Shown here: positions 50,535-62,889 of the stretch, piece after piece
Layout: every line of letters begins with the position of its first letter
Numbering within the stretch: the stretch's first letter is position 1
Made by a program: the position numbers and the translations under genes
Source: Sordaria brevicollis
Lineage: Eukaryota > Ascomycota > Sordariomycetes > Sordariales > Sordariaceae
Assembly (NCBI GenBank): GCA_033439795.1
Contig: JAUTDP010000013.1
Coordinates: 1,054,001-1,118,000 of the forward strand
Direction of reading: 5' to 3'
DNA: 64,000 nt
The notes under the pieces: generated by a model
What the model saw: the letters and a program-made list of their open reading frames with translations, nothing else
Database searches by the model: none
What the model was told of the DNA's origin: nothing

Positions 50535-50730
50535 CGTGAGGGACGTAAAAGACCCTCTTGAATCGATTCCCGTTGTCGGTTTTCGTTTTAGAGCGCTCCT
50601 CGACCAAAAATCGGCGTTTCCGGTTCCAAAGCCCTTTAATATAATAATTAATCGATTCGTTCGAAAATGTAACCGATATACCAAAATTATAATAGCGAGA
50701 AGTATAATAACGTACCTATTAATACCGGTA

Positions 50731-50748
50731 TAATATATATATATATAT
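50731..50748. repeat. TA microsatellite
   Basis: A run of TA dinucleotides within the MULE C-terminal remnant. Confidence 0.8.
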
Positions 50749-51423
50749 CGTTTAAATACGTTAAAATCCTAAATTAATTAAAAAGTTCGCTAATTATCCT
50801 ACCCTAACGTTTAATAAAGGTTAACTAATTAAGGGTAAAGATTATAGATTTCTAAAGGTTAAAAAAACCTTTATATATATAGTAAATAACCCTTTAATCC
50901 GTTATATTTATTAAGCCCGTTTATTAAATAATTTCCTTATCGGACTTACTAAAACTAATTAGCTAGTTATTATCATTTTCGCTAGTATTAGAGCTATTAT
51001 CTTCGTTACGCTTCCACTTCTTCTTTATTTAAAAAAGGATGTTATAATTAATATAGAATATATAAATCTATTATTAAATATTAAGGTATTCATTTACTAA
51101 GGCTAACTTTAATTACTTATCGAAATTTATAAAAATAACCTCTAATTTATTTACCCTTATACGAAGGCGCAACTTCTCAAACGCGCCCGCCAACTATATA
51201 AAACCTTCAACTCGCTCGTTATTAATTAAATTAAATATAATAGAATAAATAAAATTAATATTCATTATACTTGTAAAAATAGTAAACGGGTAACTATATT
51301 TAATCATTATAAGTAATATATTCTATTTATAAAAAGGGATAAGAGGAAGGGAAAAAGTAAATTATACTGGTTAATTTTATACGTATTATTTATATTTATA
51401 TATTCTAACTATTTCCTCTATTA

Positions 51424-51438
51424 TTATATATTATACTC
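51424..51438. repeat. Target-site duplication of L10, left copy
   Basis: TTATATATTATACTC is repeated exactly at 58405-58419, flanking L10. The sequence belongs to the MULE. Confidence 0.95.
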
Positions 51439-51543
51439 AAAAACTGCTTTGGAATTGGAAACGCCGATTTCTAGTCGAAGAGCGCTCTAAAACGAAAACC
51501 GACAACGGGAATCGACTCAAAAGGGTCTTTTACGTCCCTTACA

Positions 51544-53216
51544 ATATCTTACAACGAATATAACAACGACGATATATCGTTATTATTAATAACGATTAAT
51601 AACGGCAATTATAAATTCGAAAATAGCGTCTATAACCCGTTCGTAGGATTTTTATCTTATAATAACCCTAATATAACGCGCGTTGCGAAAATTTCGGAAA
51701 GAATATAAGAGGACGATAAAATTATAAAGAAATTTATCGCTAAAGCGAATAAATTTTCGGATTATAACGCCGTTTCGTTCGAGGATTACAATTAAATTCG
51801 TAAATTATTTAACGAATATACGAAAATCCTTACGAAAAAAAGTAGAGCAACGCGCCCTAAAGTTAATAAAGCTAATAATAATTAAATTATTATTAGGAAG
51901 GATTTCGATAATTTAAAGAAAATAATCCTATAAAAATTATAGAAGAACGTTAAAGAGGCGCTAAAAATATAAATTAGAATTATAAAAAATATTTTTCTTA
52001 AAACCGGGTCTATCCTTTAATATATTATAATTACTACCCCCCCTCCGAAGATATTCCTTATTAATTACGATTATACCCTCTTTATTCGAAGTATTATAAT
52101 TAATATTTAATATTCGAAGCGGATAAATAAAGAAATTAAAATTTAAATTCAAAAGATATTTCGCAATTTGAGGACCGGTACCCCTAATATTATATAAACC
52201 GCTACGAAATTATTTATAATTAGAAATTATAAAATTATATTTAATAACGCTATACGCAAATAGTATTAATAATATTAAATTTAGATTAAAAAGGTCTTTG
52301 GCGAAAAAGCGTTCGTATTTTTAAAGATTATTATATTAATTACTAAAGGGTTCCTTTAAGCGAATATTACCGAATATATAAAGATAGAGGATATTATTTA
52401 TAAAATATAATAAGCGAACCCGACCGCTTCTATTATTAAAATATACCCGTAGAAGAAGAAAATTAATAAAAATAAGGGATTCCTTATAATAGAAATTGCA
52501 ATTATAAAGGTAACCGAAATTTTCTATAAATTCTTTTTTTAAAAAGGCGGCATATATATTTGCGAACCGTTTACCTCTTCGGTTAATATTTAATAATATT
52601 TTATTTATTAGGGTATAAACTATTTAGGGAAATTCTATTATAACGTTAACGTTTATAAATATTATAGTAAGGATAAATATAATAAAAATTACTTTAGAGA
52701 AACGAATTACCTATTTAACGAAAATAAATTACTAATTTTTTATATTCCGTATAGAAAATATAGGTATTACGCTTTTAAAAAAAAGGTATATTCTATTTTT
52801 AAGAAAATTATTACGAAGGTTATTATAAAATACGCCGAAAGGCTACGTTTATTTATATACTAAAAGGACCCCGAAAGAAATATTATATTAGAACTAATAG
52901 CGGTAAAGGATAATAAGAATATCGATTTCCTTAATACCCCCTTTATTATTTATATTATTATTATTCGTAAAAAAGAGTTTAAAAGCGGAAATAAAGGTTA
53001 TATCCATAAACGGATTAATAGGCCTTTTATTAGACCGAAATTAATAATTAAAAGCCCGATAAACGCATTTACGAATTTTTAAAGCTTGGGTATTCGGAGC
53101 GGTATTAATTTAATTACCGCCGTTAAACCGGCTATTTAAAAAGAAAAAATTCCTATTCCTATTCCGTCCGTAGGGTTAAAAAATATTCCCTTATAAAGTA
53201 ATTAATAATTTAATTA
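51544..53216 (+). pseudogene. LINE-A ORF1 (L10)
   Basis: ORF1 remnant. The ATG is ATA at 51544. The open part resembles L6 and L7 (NGNYKFENSVYNPF). A poly-C tract near 52036-52043 is 8 bases long here. The zinc-knuckle region is near 52660-52790. An open frame on the other strand at 51961-52152 is a shadow. Confidence 0.8.
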
Positions 53217-53227
53217 AAAATATTTTA

Positions 53228-56200
53228 TTAAAATGTAAGGAAATTGTACGAAAGAAGGAAATTATTATTCGAATAAAAGGAGACCTACAATATTATAACG
53301 ATTTAAAAGCCGGGTAGGAATTTAAACGAGGATATTTATTATTTATAGGGCAATAAATATATTAGGGTAAATTATTTAGAAAAGGGGAGGGCGGTTATTT
53401 ATATAAATAAAAAATAAAATTTTAAGGATTTAGACTTTTACGTCAAAAGAAATTGGGCCTCTATAACGTTTAAAAATTTAAAGGAATTATTAACTATCTA
53501 TTTAATTTATTCCCCTATTAAAATATATAAAATATTAAAATACGAATAGGGGTTTCCCCTCTTCGAACTCTTCGAAGAAAAACCCCCGGTAAAATATTAA
53601 ATTATAATCGTTGGAAATTTTAACCTCTATTATCTTAATTAGGATTTAGAAAATAAAATTAGCCCAAGAGCCGAAAAATTCCTTATATAAATACGATAGT
53701 AATATATACCATTTATTACCCTTAAAAGGGAGCCGACCTATATAAATAATATAATATAGGAAAAAAGAAATAGGATAATTAATTATATATAAATAATATT
53801 AAAAATCGAAATTGAATATTAGAGGGTATAATAATACGAATAAACCGGTTCGGATTATTATCTTTAGGAAATTTAGGTTTATATTAAAAGAAAGGTTAGG
53901 AAAGTAGAAATAGAAGAAAATTATAATTAAAATTTAATAAATATAAAAAAGGTACGAAAGGCGGTATTATAATAAATTTTAATTTTAATAAAAATTAATA
54001 CGAAAGAGGAATTAGAATTTATATTTAATAAATTCGATAAAGAATTTATAAATATAATAGAAGAATTCGTCCTATATTAGAAAAAAAATCGAAGGAGAAA
54101 AACGAAGTAATAAACGTTAAAATATAAAATAGTAATAAAAAATATAAAACGGAAATAGTAAAAATAATATAAGGAAAAGATATTTTCGAATTGGGTAAAA
54201 TTCGTAAAAGTATCGATAAAGAAAAGAAAGATTAACGCGAAAATTTAGTAAACAATATAGCGAAAAGGCGTTAAAAAGGCGTTGAAAAATTTAAATGAAT
54301 TTTGGACCCTCGAAAAATAAGCCCATACCCGAAGTTATTTATTAATAAACCCGTTTAAATTCTTAATTTTTAAATAATATAAAGGAATAGAAAAAATCGA
54401 AAATTATAATAATAAAGTAAATATTTTCGCCGAGCGTTTCTTCTTGAAAATAAATATCCTTATAAATTATTTACCCGATTAGACCCTTCCCTTAAATACC
54501 GGCGATTTATTATTTATTAACGAATTAATTACCGAAGAAAATATTTAAGAAATTTTATTTCGGATAATTCCGAATAAGGTATTAGGCGTTGATTAATATT
54601 CGAATAGATTTTTAAAGATTTATAGAGAATTATTCCGAAAAATTATAACCGCTTTCGTAATTACGAATTTTCGTTTTAAATATTTCCTATAATAATTTAA
54701 AAACGTAAAAGTAATTATTTTTAAAAAGCTAAGAAAAACCGCCGTATAATAAAAATTAACCGGTATATAAAGGCTAATTTTATTATTAAATAACGTTAGG
54801 AAAATCTTCGAAACGTTTATTACTAAAAAATTTATTTAAACCGCGGAAGAATTTAATTTCCTATTAAAGGGTTAAATAAGTAATTAGGTAAATTATTTAA
54901 CCGAATTTGCAATCTATATTATTATAAATATTATATATATAATTTAAAAATTCGGAGTTATTATATTACTAATATTCTTTAATTTTAAAAGCGTATTTAA
55001 TAAAATTAATTATAAGTAATTATTATATATTTTATAGGAAATACGATTCTTACGATAAATTTTCGAATAAATAGCGAATTTCGTTAACGGACGAAAAAGT
55101 TCCTTTTTTTTTAACGACGAAATATCCGCTCCTTATACTATAGAAGCCGGAATACCTTAAAACTCCCCCTTTTCTTCAATTCTTTTTATCCTTTTTATTA
55201 TTTTATTATATTATAAATTAATTATAATTAAAAATATAATTATAATTGGCTTCGTTAATAATATTAATATCGTCGCCGTAGTAAAAATTATTGAAGAGAA
55301 TTATAAAATACTTTAAGCGGTATAAGAAATTTATTCCGAATAGGTAAGGGAGAAAGGTATAGAATTCGAAGTAAATAAAATAGAATTAATATATTTTATA
55401 TAAACGAGGGTATTAAGAATGGAGATTTTCTAATTTGGGGATATTATATTTCGACCGATAGAATTAATAAAATTTTTAAGCGTTTAATTGGATTATAAAT
55501 TCAATTATTAAATTTATACGGAAGTTATTAAAAAGAAAATAAAAATTTAAACGAATATATTAACCTAATTAGCTATAAAAATTTAAAATTATTCCTTCGT
55601 TCGTACGAAGGAAATTTATATTAAATATATTCGAAACGCAATTATATATAGAGCTTTAACCTTCTATTAATTAATAAAAATATATAATAAACCCCGAAGG
55701 ATAATAATCGGATTAATTAAATATTAAATTAAATATTTAAGAATCGTCGCTAAGGTATATAAAGCTACGCCAATACGGAATTTTAAAACGGAAATTTTTT
55801 ATTTATTATTCGATTTCTATTTTAATAAATAGGTAAGGGCTTTCGAAGAGAAATTCGCCCATATAAATTAGGTTAAATTCGTTTAAGGAATAGTAATTTA
55901 AGTAATTAATTATATTTAAATAAAACGAATAAAAAGTCGATTATTTATTAATAAACCGGAAAGTAATACTATTAAAATTAAATAAGTAGAGGAATAAATA
56001 TTAATAAAGAATTTTATAATAATTATAATAGGATTACCCTTAGTAATGGGCGTATTTATTTAATCGTTATAACCGCCGGAACCTTTAGCTTTCGATTGAA
56101 AAATATAATTAAAAAATATTATAAAGAAAGAATAGGTATTGCATTATAATTATTAATTAGTAATAGCGGTAATTAAATTAAATCGGTAATATAAATTTAC

Positions 56201-56690
56201 GATTATTAATTTCGACCCGAAATTTAATAATATTATAATAAAACGGTATATAATTAATTAAAAAAAGAAGAAATAGAAGAGAATTTAATTTTCGGAGGAC
56301 GATAAAGATTATTATTTATTAACGAAAGCGAAGAGCTCTTTCTTCGTTTAAATAAGAATAGAGGTAATTAACTTTAGGGTTTTCTTTTTTTAAAGGAGAA
56401 TCCTTAATATTAATACCCTTATTTATTTATACGGATTAAAATAGGAAACGTTTTACTATATTACATTCGAATATTTCCGGATTATAAATATATAATTCGT
56501 AATAACCAATTAACCGTAAATATAAAAATAATTCTAAATTTATTTAAATAATAGAATTAAGGCCGAAAAAATCCTATTATAGGTATTTCGGTTAGGATAA
56601 TTAAATAAATACCGTTTAATAATTAAATTAAAAGAAGAGTAGCGAAACGAATTCGTTCGCTATTTTTAATTTTCTTTTTTTCCTTTTCTT
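53228..56690 (+). pseudogene. LINE-A ORF2 (L10)
   Basis: Endonuclease, RT and zinc motif. The RT box near 55248-55271 reads GFVNNIN, with both catalytic Asp changed to Asn. The final segment near 56600-56660 retains the pattern of the L5 C-terminus. Confidence 0.87.
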
Positions 56691-57135
56691 TTACTTTTAT
56701 TTACTAATACGTTGGAATAAAAATAAAAGAGAATTTCTATTTAATTAAGAATTTATCGGGCTACGAAAGCGACGATTTATTTAATTATTATTTCTTTTTA
56801 TAATTAATTAAAATTTTTAATATTTTATTATTATTAGCGAATAGACGGTTCTATTCGTCGAATTAACGAATATATTAATATATAGTATTAATTACAAATT
56901 GACGTTAAGTAAATTAATTATTATTAATAAGAATAGGATTAGAAGGACGAATAGCCGGCGAATTAATTTTTATCGGAAAATTACTATAGGAAAGTATACG
57001 AATACCGTTATTATTCGGGGGAATTCTATTATTACTATTGCAAAATAAATTACTATTACCGCTATAGGGTAAATTATTATTACTATTATAGGGGATATTA
57101 TTTAAAAGAATATAACCGTTAATTAAATTATCTTT

Positions 57136-57943
57136 ATTAGAAAGGAGGAATTTGTAATAACTTTTTTAAAAATAATCGTTAATTAATTACATTTTATAGC
57201 GAATAAATTATTTTAGGGTATTAATAAAACTATTATTAATAAGGCGAAGGCGAATTACGCCAGTGAATTTTTTAATAATAATATAGAAGCGGATAAAATA
57301 ATCGCGGAATTCGCTATTAATTGGGTTTTTATTAATAACCTTCTTTTAAAAAATATTATAGAGATTATAGAAGCCGCGAAGTATATCAATTATATAATAC
57401 AAAACTATTAAAATATATTGGGTAATTTAATTAAATTTATTTAAGGATAAATTAAAATAAAAAATATTAATAATATAAAAAATAATAATTTATTCGGGTA
57501 ATTAGGAATATAATAAATCGATTTAATAACGGCTTTTATATAAATATTATAACCCGGGACAGCTAAGAAAGAAAGAAAAGCTTTAATTAATTAAAGAATA
57601 TAAATAAAATATAAGGGAATATAAATACGGTTTCGGAGAAATTAACGTAAGGATAAAATATAATAGAGGGAAAATTTACCCTTTTTCTAATATATAAAAA
57701 AATTTATTACTAATAAAACGTTTAATAATATATTCGAAATTAATTTTAATATCGGTATTAATTATATTAAATATAGGGGTTAGCGAAAGAAGGCGAAAGG
57801 GAGACGAATTTTCGCCCTTATCCTCATTAAAGGTTTTTATTATTTTACAGAGCATTTTAACGCATTTTTAACGGAGAATAATTATTTCAAATCGATTATT
57901 ATTATTAAAGGAAGGAAAAGCCTAAAAAAATTTAAAGGGATAA
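57136..57943 (+). pseudogene. LINE-A ORF3 (L10)
   Basis: Third frame aligned with L5 ORF3; stop TAA at 57941-57943. Segments NKAKANYASEFFNNNIEADK and FINNLLLKNI are in frame. Confidence 0.52.
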
Positions 57944-58254
57944 GGGGTTTTTATATTTAAAGGAAGGAAATCCTTATATTAATATAAATTGTAGTAGAAA
58001 TATAACCGTAATAAAGGGAAGAAGAGGATAGAAAGAATAAAGGAAAGTTTAATAATTAGGAAATTTAAAGGCGGTTAGAAAAATAAACGGGCGGGGGAAT
58101 AAAAAGCGGAAAATAATAATAAATAAAAGACGGGATAGTAAATTAGGAAAGCGGAACGGTTTAATATTTTAGCGCAATAGTAAATAGAAGGGATAAGACG
58201 GATATTAATCGCGTTAACGGTAAGTATATACCGCAATCGTAGAACGCCGAAGAA

Positions 58255-58274
58255 GGGGCGCGGATAAGTCCGCG
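58255..58274. other. GC-rich hairpin in LINE-A 3' UTR (L10)
   Basis: GGCGCGGA and TCCGCGCC pair around a 4-base loop, the same position and structure as in L5. Confidence 0.7.
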
Positions 58275-58404
58275 CCGAAAAATATAGCCGGGGTTTTTAT
58301 CCGGGGCGTTTAACGCTTACGGTTTTATCCTACGGGGAATCGGAAATAGACCCTATACTATATTAGCGCTATAAATTTAGCTAGGGAATAAGAATCTTAT
58401 TTAT

Positions 58405-58419
58405 TTATATATTATACTC
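58405..58419. repeat. Target-site duplication of L10, right copy
   Basis: Exact partner of 51424-51438. Confidence 0.95.
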
Positions 58420-59208
58420 CTAAATTTATATAATATTAAAAAGACGGTATAAATTATCCTTATACTACTCAATAACGTAAGGATATTCAATACTATTAAA
58501 TATTTTAATTAAAATAACAGTAACCTTATATTATTAATACTACTACCGTTTTTTAATAATATAGCGCTAATTATTAACGTCCTTCTACATATATACTATT
58601 ATCCCGAATTTACAATAAATAATAATTAAAATATCCCGTAATTTAATACCCGGCTAGTAAAATAAACTAACTATTATATTAAATACTTCTTTAATACCTT
58701 TACAATATTATAAATAGGCGGAATTATATAACGAAATAAAGTAATTATATATTTAATATTAAAAATTTATATCTAATTTATACATCTACCGCTAATTTAA
58801 CTCCTTTAATATAATAATTACCCCCATCTATTCATAACTACATTTATAACTTCTTATTTTTCTAAGATTAACTATAAATAGGCGAAATTGGCCAAAACGG
58901 TCGCATTTAAATCGGTAATAAATAAACTCGCCTTTACAATAATTTACTACATTCGTACAATTAAAAACTATACTATACCGTTTACCCTAATTATTTAAAG
59001 CATTTTATACAGCCATCGCAAATCCTAGAGGCTTTAATATAATATCTTCGGTCGTAAAGTTTAGAATTTACTTCCCTAACTCCTTTTCGTCGTCGGTATC
59101 GGTATTGTAAATTTATTAATACTAACTAAAAATAGGGCTAGGGGTACAAAGCTCCTTATTATTAATGTAATAAATATTAAGATTACTACTAAATTCGATA
59201 GCGGACAT
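58420..59208 (-). pseudogene. MULE transposase, N-terminal half
   Basis: The likely start is ATG at 59206-59208 (MSAIEFSSNLNIYYIN). The frame then reads FTTEDIILKPLGFAMAV near 59060 and a Cys/His-containing part (YYRFKCDRFG, LRKIRSYKCSY) near 58860-58930. KGIKEVFNIIVSLF, KDVNNQRYIIKKR (near 58560) and SIEYPYVIEQYKDNLYRLFN follow up to 58430. This is the order of a FAR1/MULE-type zinc DNA-binding domain followed by the QxDVYNxR region of fungal Mutator-like transposases. Stops are TAA/TAG. CpA is largely kept on the plus strand here while TpG is lost. Confidence 0.8.
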
Positions 59209-59730
59209 ACTATAAAAAAATGGAAATTAACTAATAATTCGCTATAATACAAGAATTGTACTAACGTTAAAATAATACTAATCCGATACGTTTTCGTAGA
59301 ATAATATTTTAGATTTATAATTTATATAAATTTAAATACGTTACAAAAATCGCGTACTATATTTGGCTATGCCTTTAAGGTAGCGTAGCGTAGCGGGCTT
59401 CAAACTCGCTAACTACAAAGTCCTTACGTTAATTATATGAACTATAACTAATTATATTGGTTATAGATTTTTTAAGGTTAGTGATTTGTATAGTATTGCC
59501 CGCGGAGAAAAGTGACACTGCCCGCCCAGTCCGTCCCATATGAAATATCGATTATATATTTTCTAACCGAAAAAGAATATTAAATAAATTAATCAACATA
59601 AATTACGAAAGTTAATAAAGGTTTATTAATAACGGAGGAGAAGCGGTTTATTAAGCGGTTTTAAGAAAATATAAATAATATTAATTAAATCTTCAAAATA
59701 TTTTTGAACGGCTGGGGGTTTATAATAATT
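59209..59730. other. MULE 5' flank and low-RIP island
   Basis: No gene supported. 59340-59545 keeps many CpA and TpG sites and a short GTAGC tandem (59383-59397). It holds a CG-rich motif, CACTGCCCGCCCAGTCCGTC, near 59515-59535 that could belong to a terminal inverted repeat of the MULE; the partner end is not in the window. 59560-59730 is AT-rich and may be LINE-B sequence. Confidence 0.4.
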
Positions 59731-60548
59731 AAAAATAAAGTCGGTTAATATTGAAAAATAAATAAAGTAAGGGGGAATATTAATAATATTATAAAATTAT
59801 TAATGTAAAGGCGTAATAGAAAAAAGGAAGAGGATTTATATATTAATAAAAATTTAAAGGAAATCGTTACGTTTAAATTTTTCGGCGGTTATAGTAATTT
59901 TAGAAGGGATAGGGGGAATATTAAGTTCGGCGGGTATACTTTTATAAAAGGAAAAAAATAATTCTTCGTCCTCTATTATTTTTATAGCGAAAAGGTTTTC
60001 GTAACGTTTATTATAAACGGTGGTCGATATAATAGAAGGTTTATATTATTATTATTAAAAGAAGAAAGGGTTTAAAAAATTATAGGAAGAAGGGGTTTTT
60101 ATATTTAAAAAAGAGGGCTTTTACATTAATAAAATTTAAAGTAGAATTATAATCGTAATAAGGTAGAAGACTTTAATAAGAGGGAATAAATATAATAGGG
60201 GTTTAATAATAAATAAAAATAAACGTTAGGAAGGATAAAGGAAATAAATAGGGGCGGGGAGGCCGTTAAATAAGGAAGAAGGAAGGGACGAAGCGGTCCG
60301 ATATTTTAATACGGAAAGGAATAGAGGTAATAGGACAAATATTAATCGTAATAATAGTAAATATATATCGTTATCGTAGAACGCTAGAAAAGCGGCGCGG
60401 ATATATTTACGCTGGGAAATATAATTAGGGTTTTTATCCGGGGCGCTTAACGCCTACGGTTTTATCCTACGGGGAATAAAAATAGACCCTATATTAAATT
60501 AGCGCTATAAATAAATATAACTAGGGAAAATAATTATTATTATTAATT
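59731..60548 (+). mobile_element. LINE-B 3' tail, tandem unit 1
   Basis: A second, diverged LINE family. Its last ~200 bp align with LINE-A: the GGTTTTTATCCGGGGCGCTTAACG block, then ...CCCTATATTAAATTAGCGCTATAAA. It ends in a TAATTATTATTATTAATTA tail instead of TTAC. The unit starts at AAAAATAAAGTCGGTTAATA and the same start recurs at 60549. Confidence 0.8.
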
Positions 60549-61171
60549 AAAAAATAAAGTCGGTTAATATTAGAAAATAAATAAAATAGGGAGGAGTATA
60601 AATAATATTATAAAATCGTTAATATAAAAGCGTAATAAAAGGGAGGAAGAAGATATATATATTAGTAAGAATTTAAAGGAAATCGTTACGCTTAAACTTT
60701 TTAGCGGTTATAATAATTCTAGAAGGGATAGGGGGAATATTAAATTCGGTAAGCGTACTTTTACAAAAAGTAGAGAACGAATTTTCGTTTTTAATTATTT
60801 TTATAGTAAAAAAGTTTTTATAGCGTTTATTATAGGCGGGAATCGATATAACGGAAAGTTTACATTATTATTATTAAAAGAAGGAAAAGTTTAAAAATTA
60901 TAAGAAGAAGGGGTTTTTATATTTAGGGAAAAAGGCTTTTATATTAATAAAATTTAAAATAGAACTATAATTATAATAGGGCGGAGGAATTTAATAAAGG
61001 GGAATAAATATAATAGGGGTTTAATAATAAACGGGGGATAAACGTCGGGGAGGATAAAAGAAATAAATAAGGGTAGGGAAATTATTAAATAGGGAGGAAA
61101 GAAGGGATAAAACGGTTTAATATTTTAATATAGGAAAGAATAAAAATAATAAAATGGATATTAATTGTAAT
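60549..61171 (+). mobile_element. LINE-B 3' tail, tandem unit 2, cut by L11
   Basis: A second copy of the same tail, starting at the same element position as unit 1 and lost after 61171, where L11 begins. The expected remainder, with the CCGGGGCGCTTAACG block, should follow the 5' end of L11 beyond the window. Confidence 0.8.
60775..60890 (+). pseudogene. Possible ORF3 counterpart in LINE-B
   Basis: In one frame unit 2 reads SREREIFVF-like sequence (RIFVFNYFYSKKVF, then AFIIGGNRYNGKFTLLLL) with no stop for about 39 codons. It sits at the same position relative to the 3' UTR as RIFAFIFVGGFYYFTKRFN in LINE-A ORF3. The resemblance is weak at protein level but the DNA aligns around it. Confidence 0.35.
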
Positions 61172-61629
61172 AAAGATTCTTATTCCCTAGTTAAATTTAT
61201 AGCGCTAATATAGTATGGGGTCTATCTCCGATTTTCCGTAAGATGAAATTGTAAGCGTTAAGCGCCCCGGATAAAAACCCCGGCTATAATTCCCAGCGTA
61301 GACCTATCCGCGCCGCTTTTTCGGCGTTCTACGATCGCGGTATATATCTACCGCTAACGCGATTAATATCCGTCTTATCCCTTCTATTTACCGTTATATA
61401 AGAATATTAAATTGTTCCGCCTTCTTAATCCGCCGTCCCGTTCCCTTATTTATTACCGCCTTCTATTTTCCGCTCCCTTGCCCGTTTACTTTTTTAACCG
61501 CTATTAAATTTCTTAACCGTTAAACCTTCTTTTATTCTTTCTATCTTCTTCTTTCCTTTATAATAATTATATCTTTATTACGGTTTATATTAGTATAAAG
61601 ACCTCTTTCCTTTAAATATAAAAACCCCC

Positions 61630-62400
61630 TATCCCTTAGGCCTTTTTAAACTTTTCTTTCCTTTAATAATAATAATAATTAATTTAAAATAATTATTCCC
61701 CGTTAAAAACGCATTAAAACGCTCCGTAAAATAATAAAAATTTCTAATAAGGATAAGGGCGAGAATTCGTCTCCCTTTTACTTTCCTTCGCCGACCTTTA
61801 TATTTAATACGGTTAATACCGATATTAAAATTAATTTCGAATATATTATTAAACGCTTTATTAATAATAAATTTTTTTATATACCGGAGAAAAGGTAAAT
61901 CTTCCCTCCGCTATATTTTATTTTTATATTAACCTCTTTAAAACTATATTTATATTCCTCTGTATTTCGCTTATACCCTTTAATTAATTAAGGCCCTTCT
62001 TTCCTTCCCGGCCGTCCCGGGTTACGATATTTATATAAAGGCTATTGCTAAATCGACCTACTATATCCCCAACTACCCGAATAAATTACTATTTTTTATA
62101 TTATTAACGTCTCCTATTTTAATTCGTCCTTAGATAAATTCAATTAAATTACCTAGTGTACCGCGATTTCCGTAATACCTTTTAAGAGAAGGTCGTTAAT
62201 AAAGACCCAATTAGTAATAAATTCCGCGATTATTTTATCCGCCTCCGTATCGTCGTTAAAGAATTTACCGGCGCGATTCGCCTTCGCCTTATTAATAATA
62301 ACTTTATTAATACCCTAAAGTAATTTATTCGCTATAGAAAGTAATCGGTTAACGATTACCTCTAAAAAAACTATTACGAATTCCTCTTTTTTAATAAAAA
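61630..62400 (-). pseudogene. LINE-A ORF3 (L11)
   Basis: A relatively well-preserved ORF3. On the minus strand a stretch of over 50 codons is open: INKVIINKAKANRAGKFFND, DTEADKIIAEF, NWVFINDLLLKGITEIA (about 62175-62325). It ends at the ~45-bp deletion near 62159, which shifts the frame. The stop is TAG at 61630-61632. Upstream (62400-62560) trinucleotide repeats give competing frames on both strands. Confidence 0.58.
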
Positions 62401-62889
62401 TAATTTAATCGGTAGTCGTATTCCTTTAAGTAATATCCCCTATAATAATAATAGTAATTTGCCCTGTAATAATAACGGTAATTTACTTCGTAGTAATAAC
62501 GGTAAAATTCCCCTAAATAATAGCAGTATTCGTATACCTTCCCGTAATAATTCCCTAATAGAAATTAATTCGCCGATTATTCGTCCCACTAATCCCGTTC
62601 TTATTAATAATAATTAATTCGCTTAGCGTTAATTTATAATTAATATTATATATTAATATATTCGTTAATTCAACGAATAAAACCGTTTATTCGCTAATAA
62701 TAATAAAATATTAAAGGCTTTAATTAATTATAAAAAGAAATAATAATTAAATAAATTATTACTTTCGTAGCCCGATAAACCCTTAATTAAATAGAAATCT
62801 TCCCTTATTTTTATTTTAGTATATTAGTAAATAAAAGTAAAAGAAAAAGAAAAAAAGAAAATTAAAAGTAGCGAACGAATTCGTTTCGC

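Larger units (their letters stand above)
46180..50632 (-). mobile_element. LINE-A copy L7, segment 3 with intact 5' end
   Basis: The main part of L7: ORF2 from the RT thumb to the endonuclease, ORF1, and the family 5' end at about 50632. The last ~230 bp are among the least RIP-mutated sequences of the family and keep the ORF1 ATG. Confidence 0.92.
50633..51438 (-). pseudogene. MULE transposase, C-terminal half
   Basis: The catalytic half of a Mutator-like transposase. In successive minus-strand frames it reads NINNTYKINQYNL near 51370-51395 (family IDNTYKTNRY). Near 51100-51160 it reads LEVIFINFDK and LKLALVNEYLNI (family VIxTDxDxAL), then an IFYINYNIL segment (family LCIWHI). IKKKWKRNEDNSSNTSEND follows near 51000. 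Asp-to-Asn changes affect the DDE residues. The protein is cut by the 5' end of L7 at about 50633. The N-terminal half is at 58420-59208, beyond L10. Confidence 0.8.
51439..58404 (+). mobile_element. LINE-A copy L10, full length, inside the MULE
   Basis: A complete 6,966-bp plus-strand copy with an exact 15-bp target-site duplication. It splits the transposase between its N-terminal DNA-binding part and its catalytic part. The order of ORFs and the 3' tail are as in L5. Confidence 0.95.

Noticed and set aside
50524..50733. 69-codon plus-strand frame spanning the L7/MULE junction
   Set aside because: Antisense to both ORF1 and the MULE; exists only because this junction is little mutated.
50640..51438. 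hAT transposase
   Set aside because: First considered because of a CACTG motif near 59515, but the NTYK.N.Y and VIF.NFDK segments fit Mutator-like transposases instead.
51961..52152. 63-codon minus-strand frame in L10
   Set aside because: Antisense to ORF1 of L10 and not conserved in other copies.
62400..62620. Asn-rich or Gln-rich antisense frame on the plus strand of L11
   Set aside because: Trinucleotide repeats give several protein-like frames on both strands. The sense-strand ORF3 frame is better supported by its conserved stop and by stop-free runs, so the antisense reading was not called.
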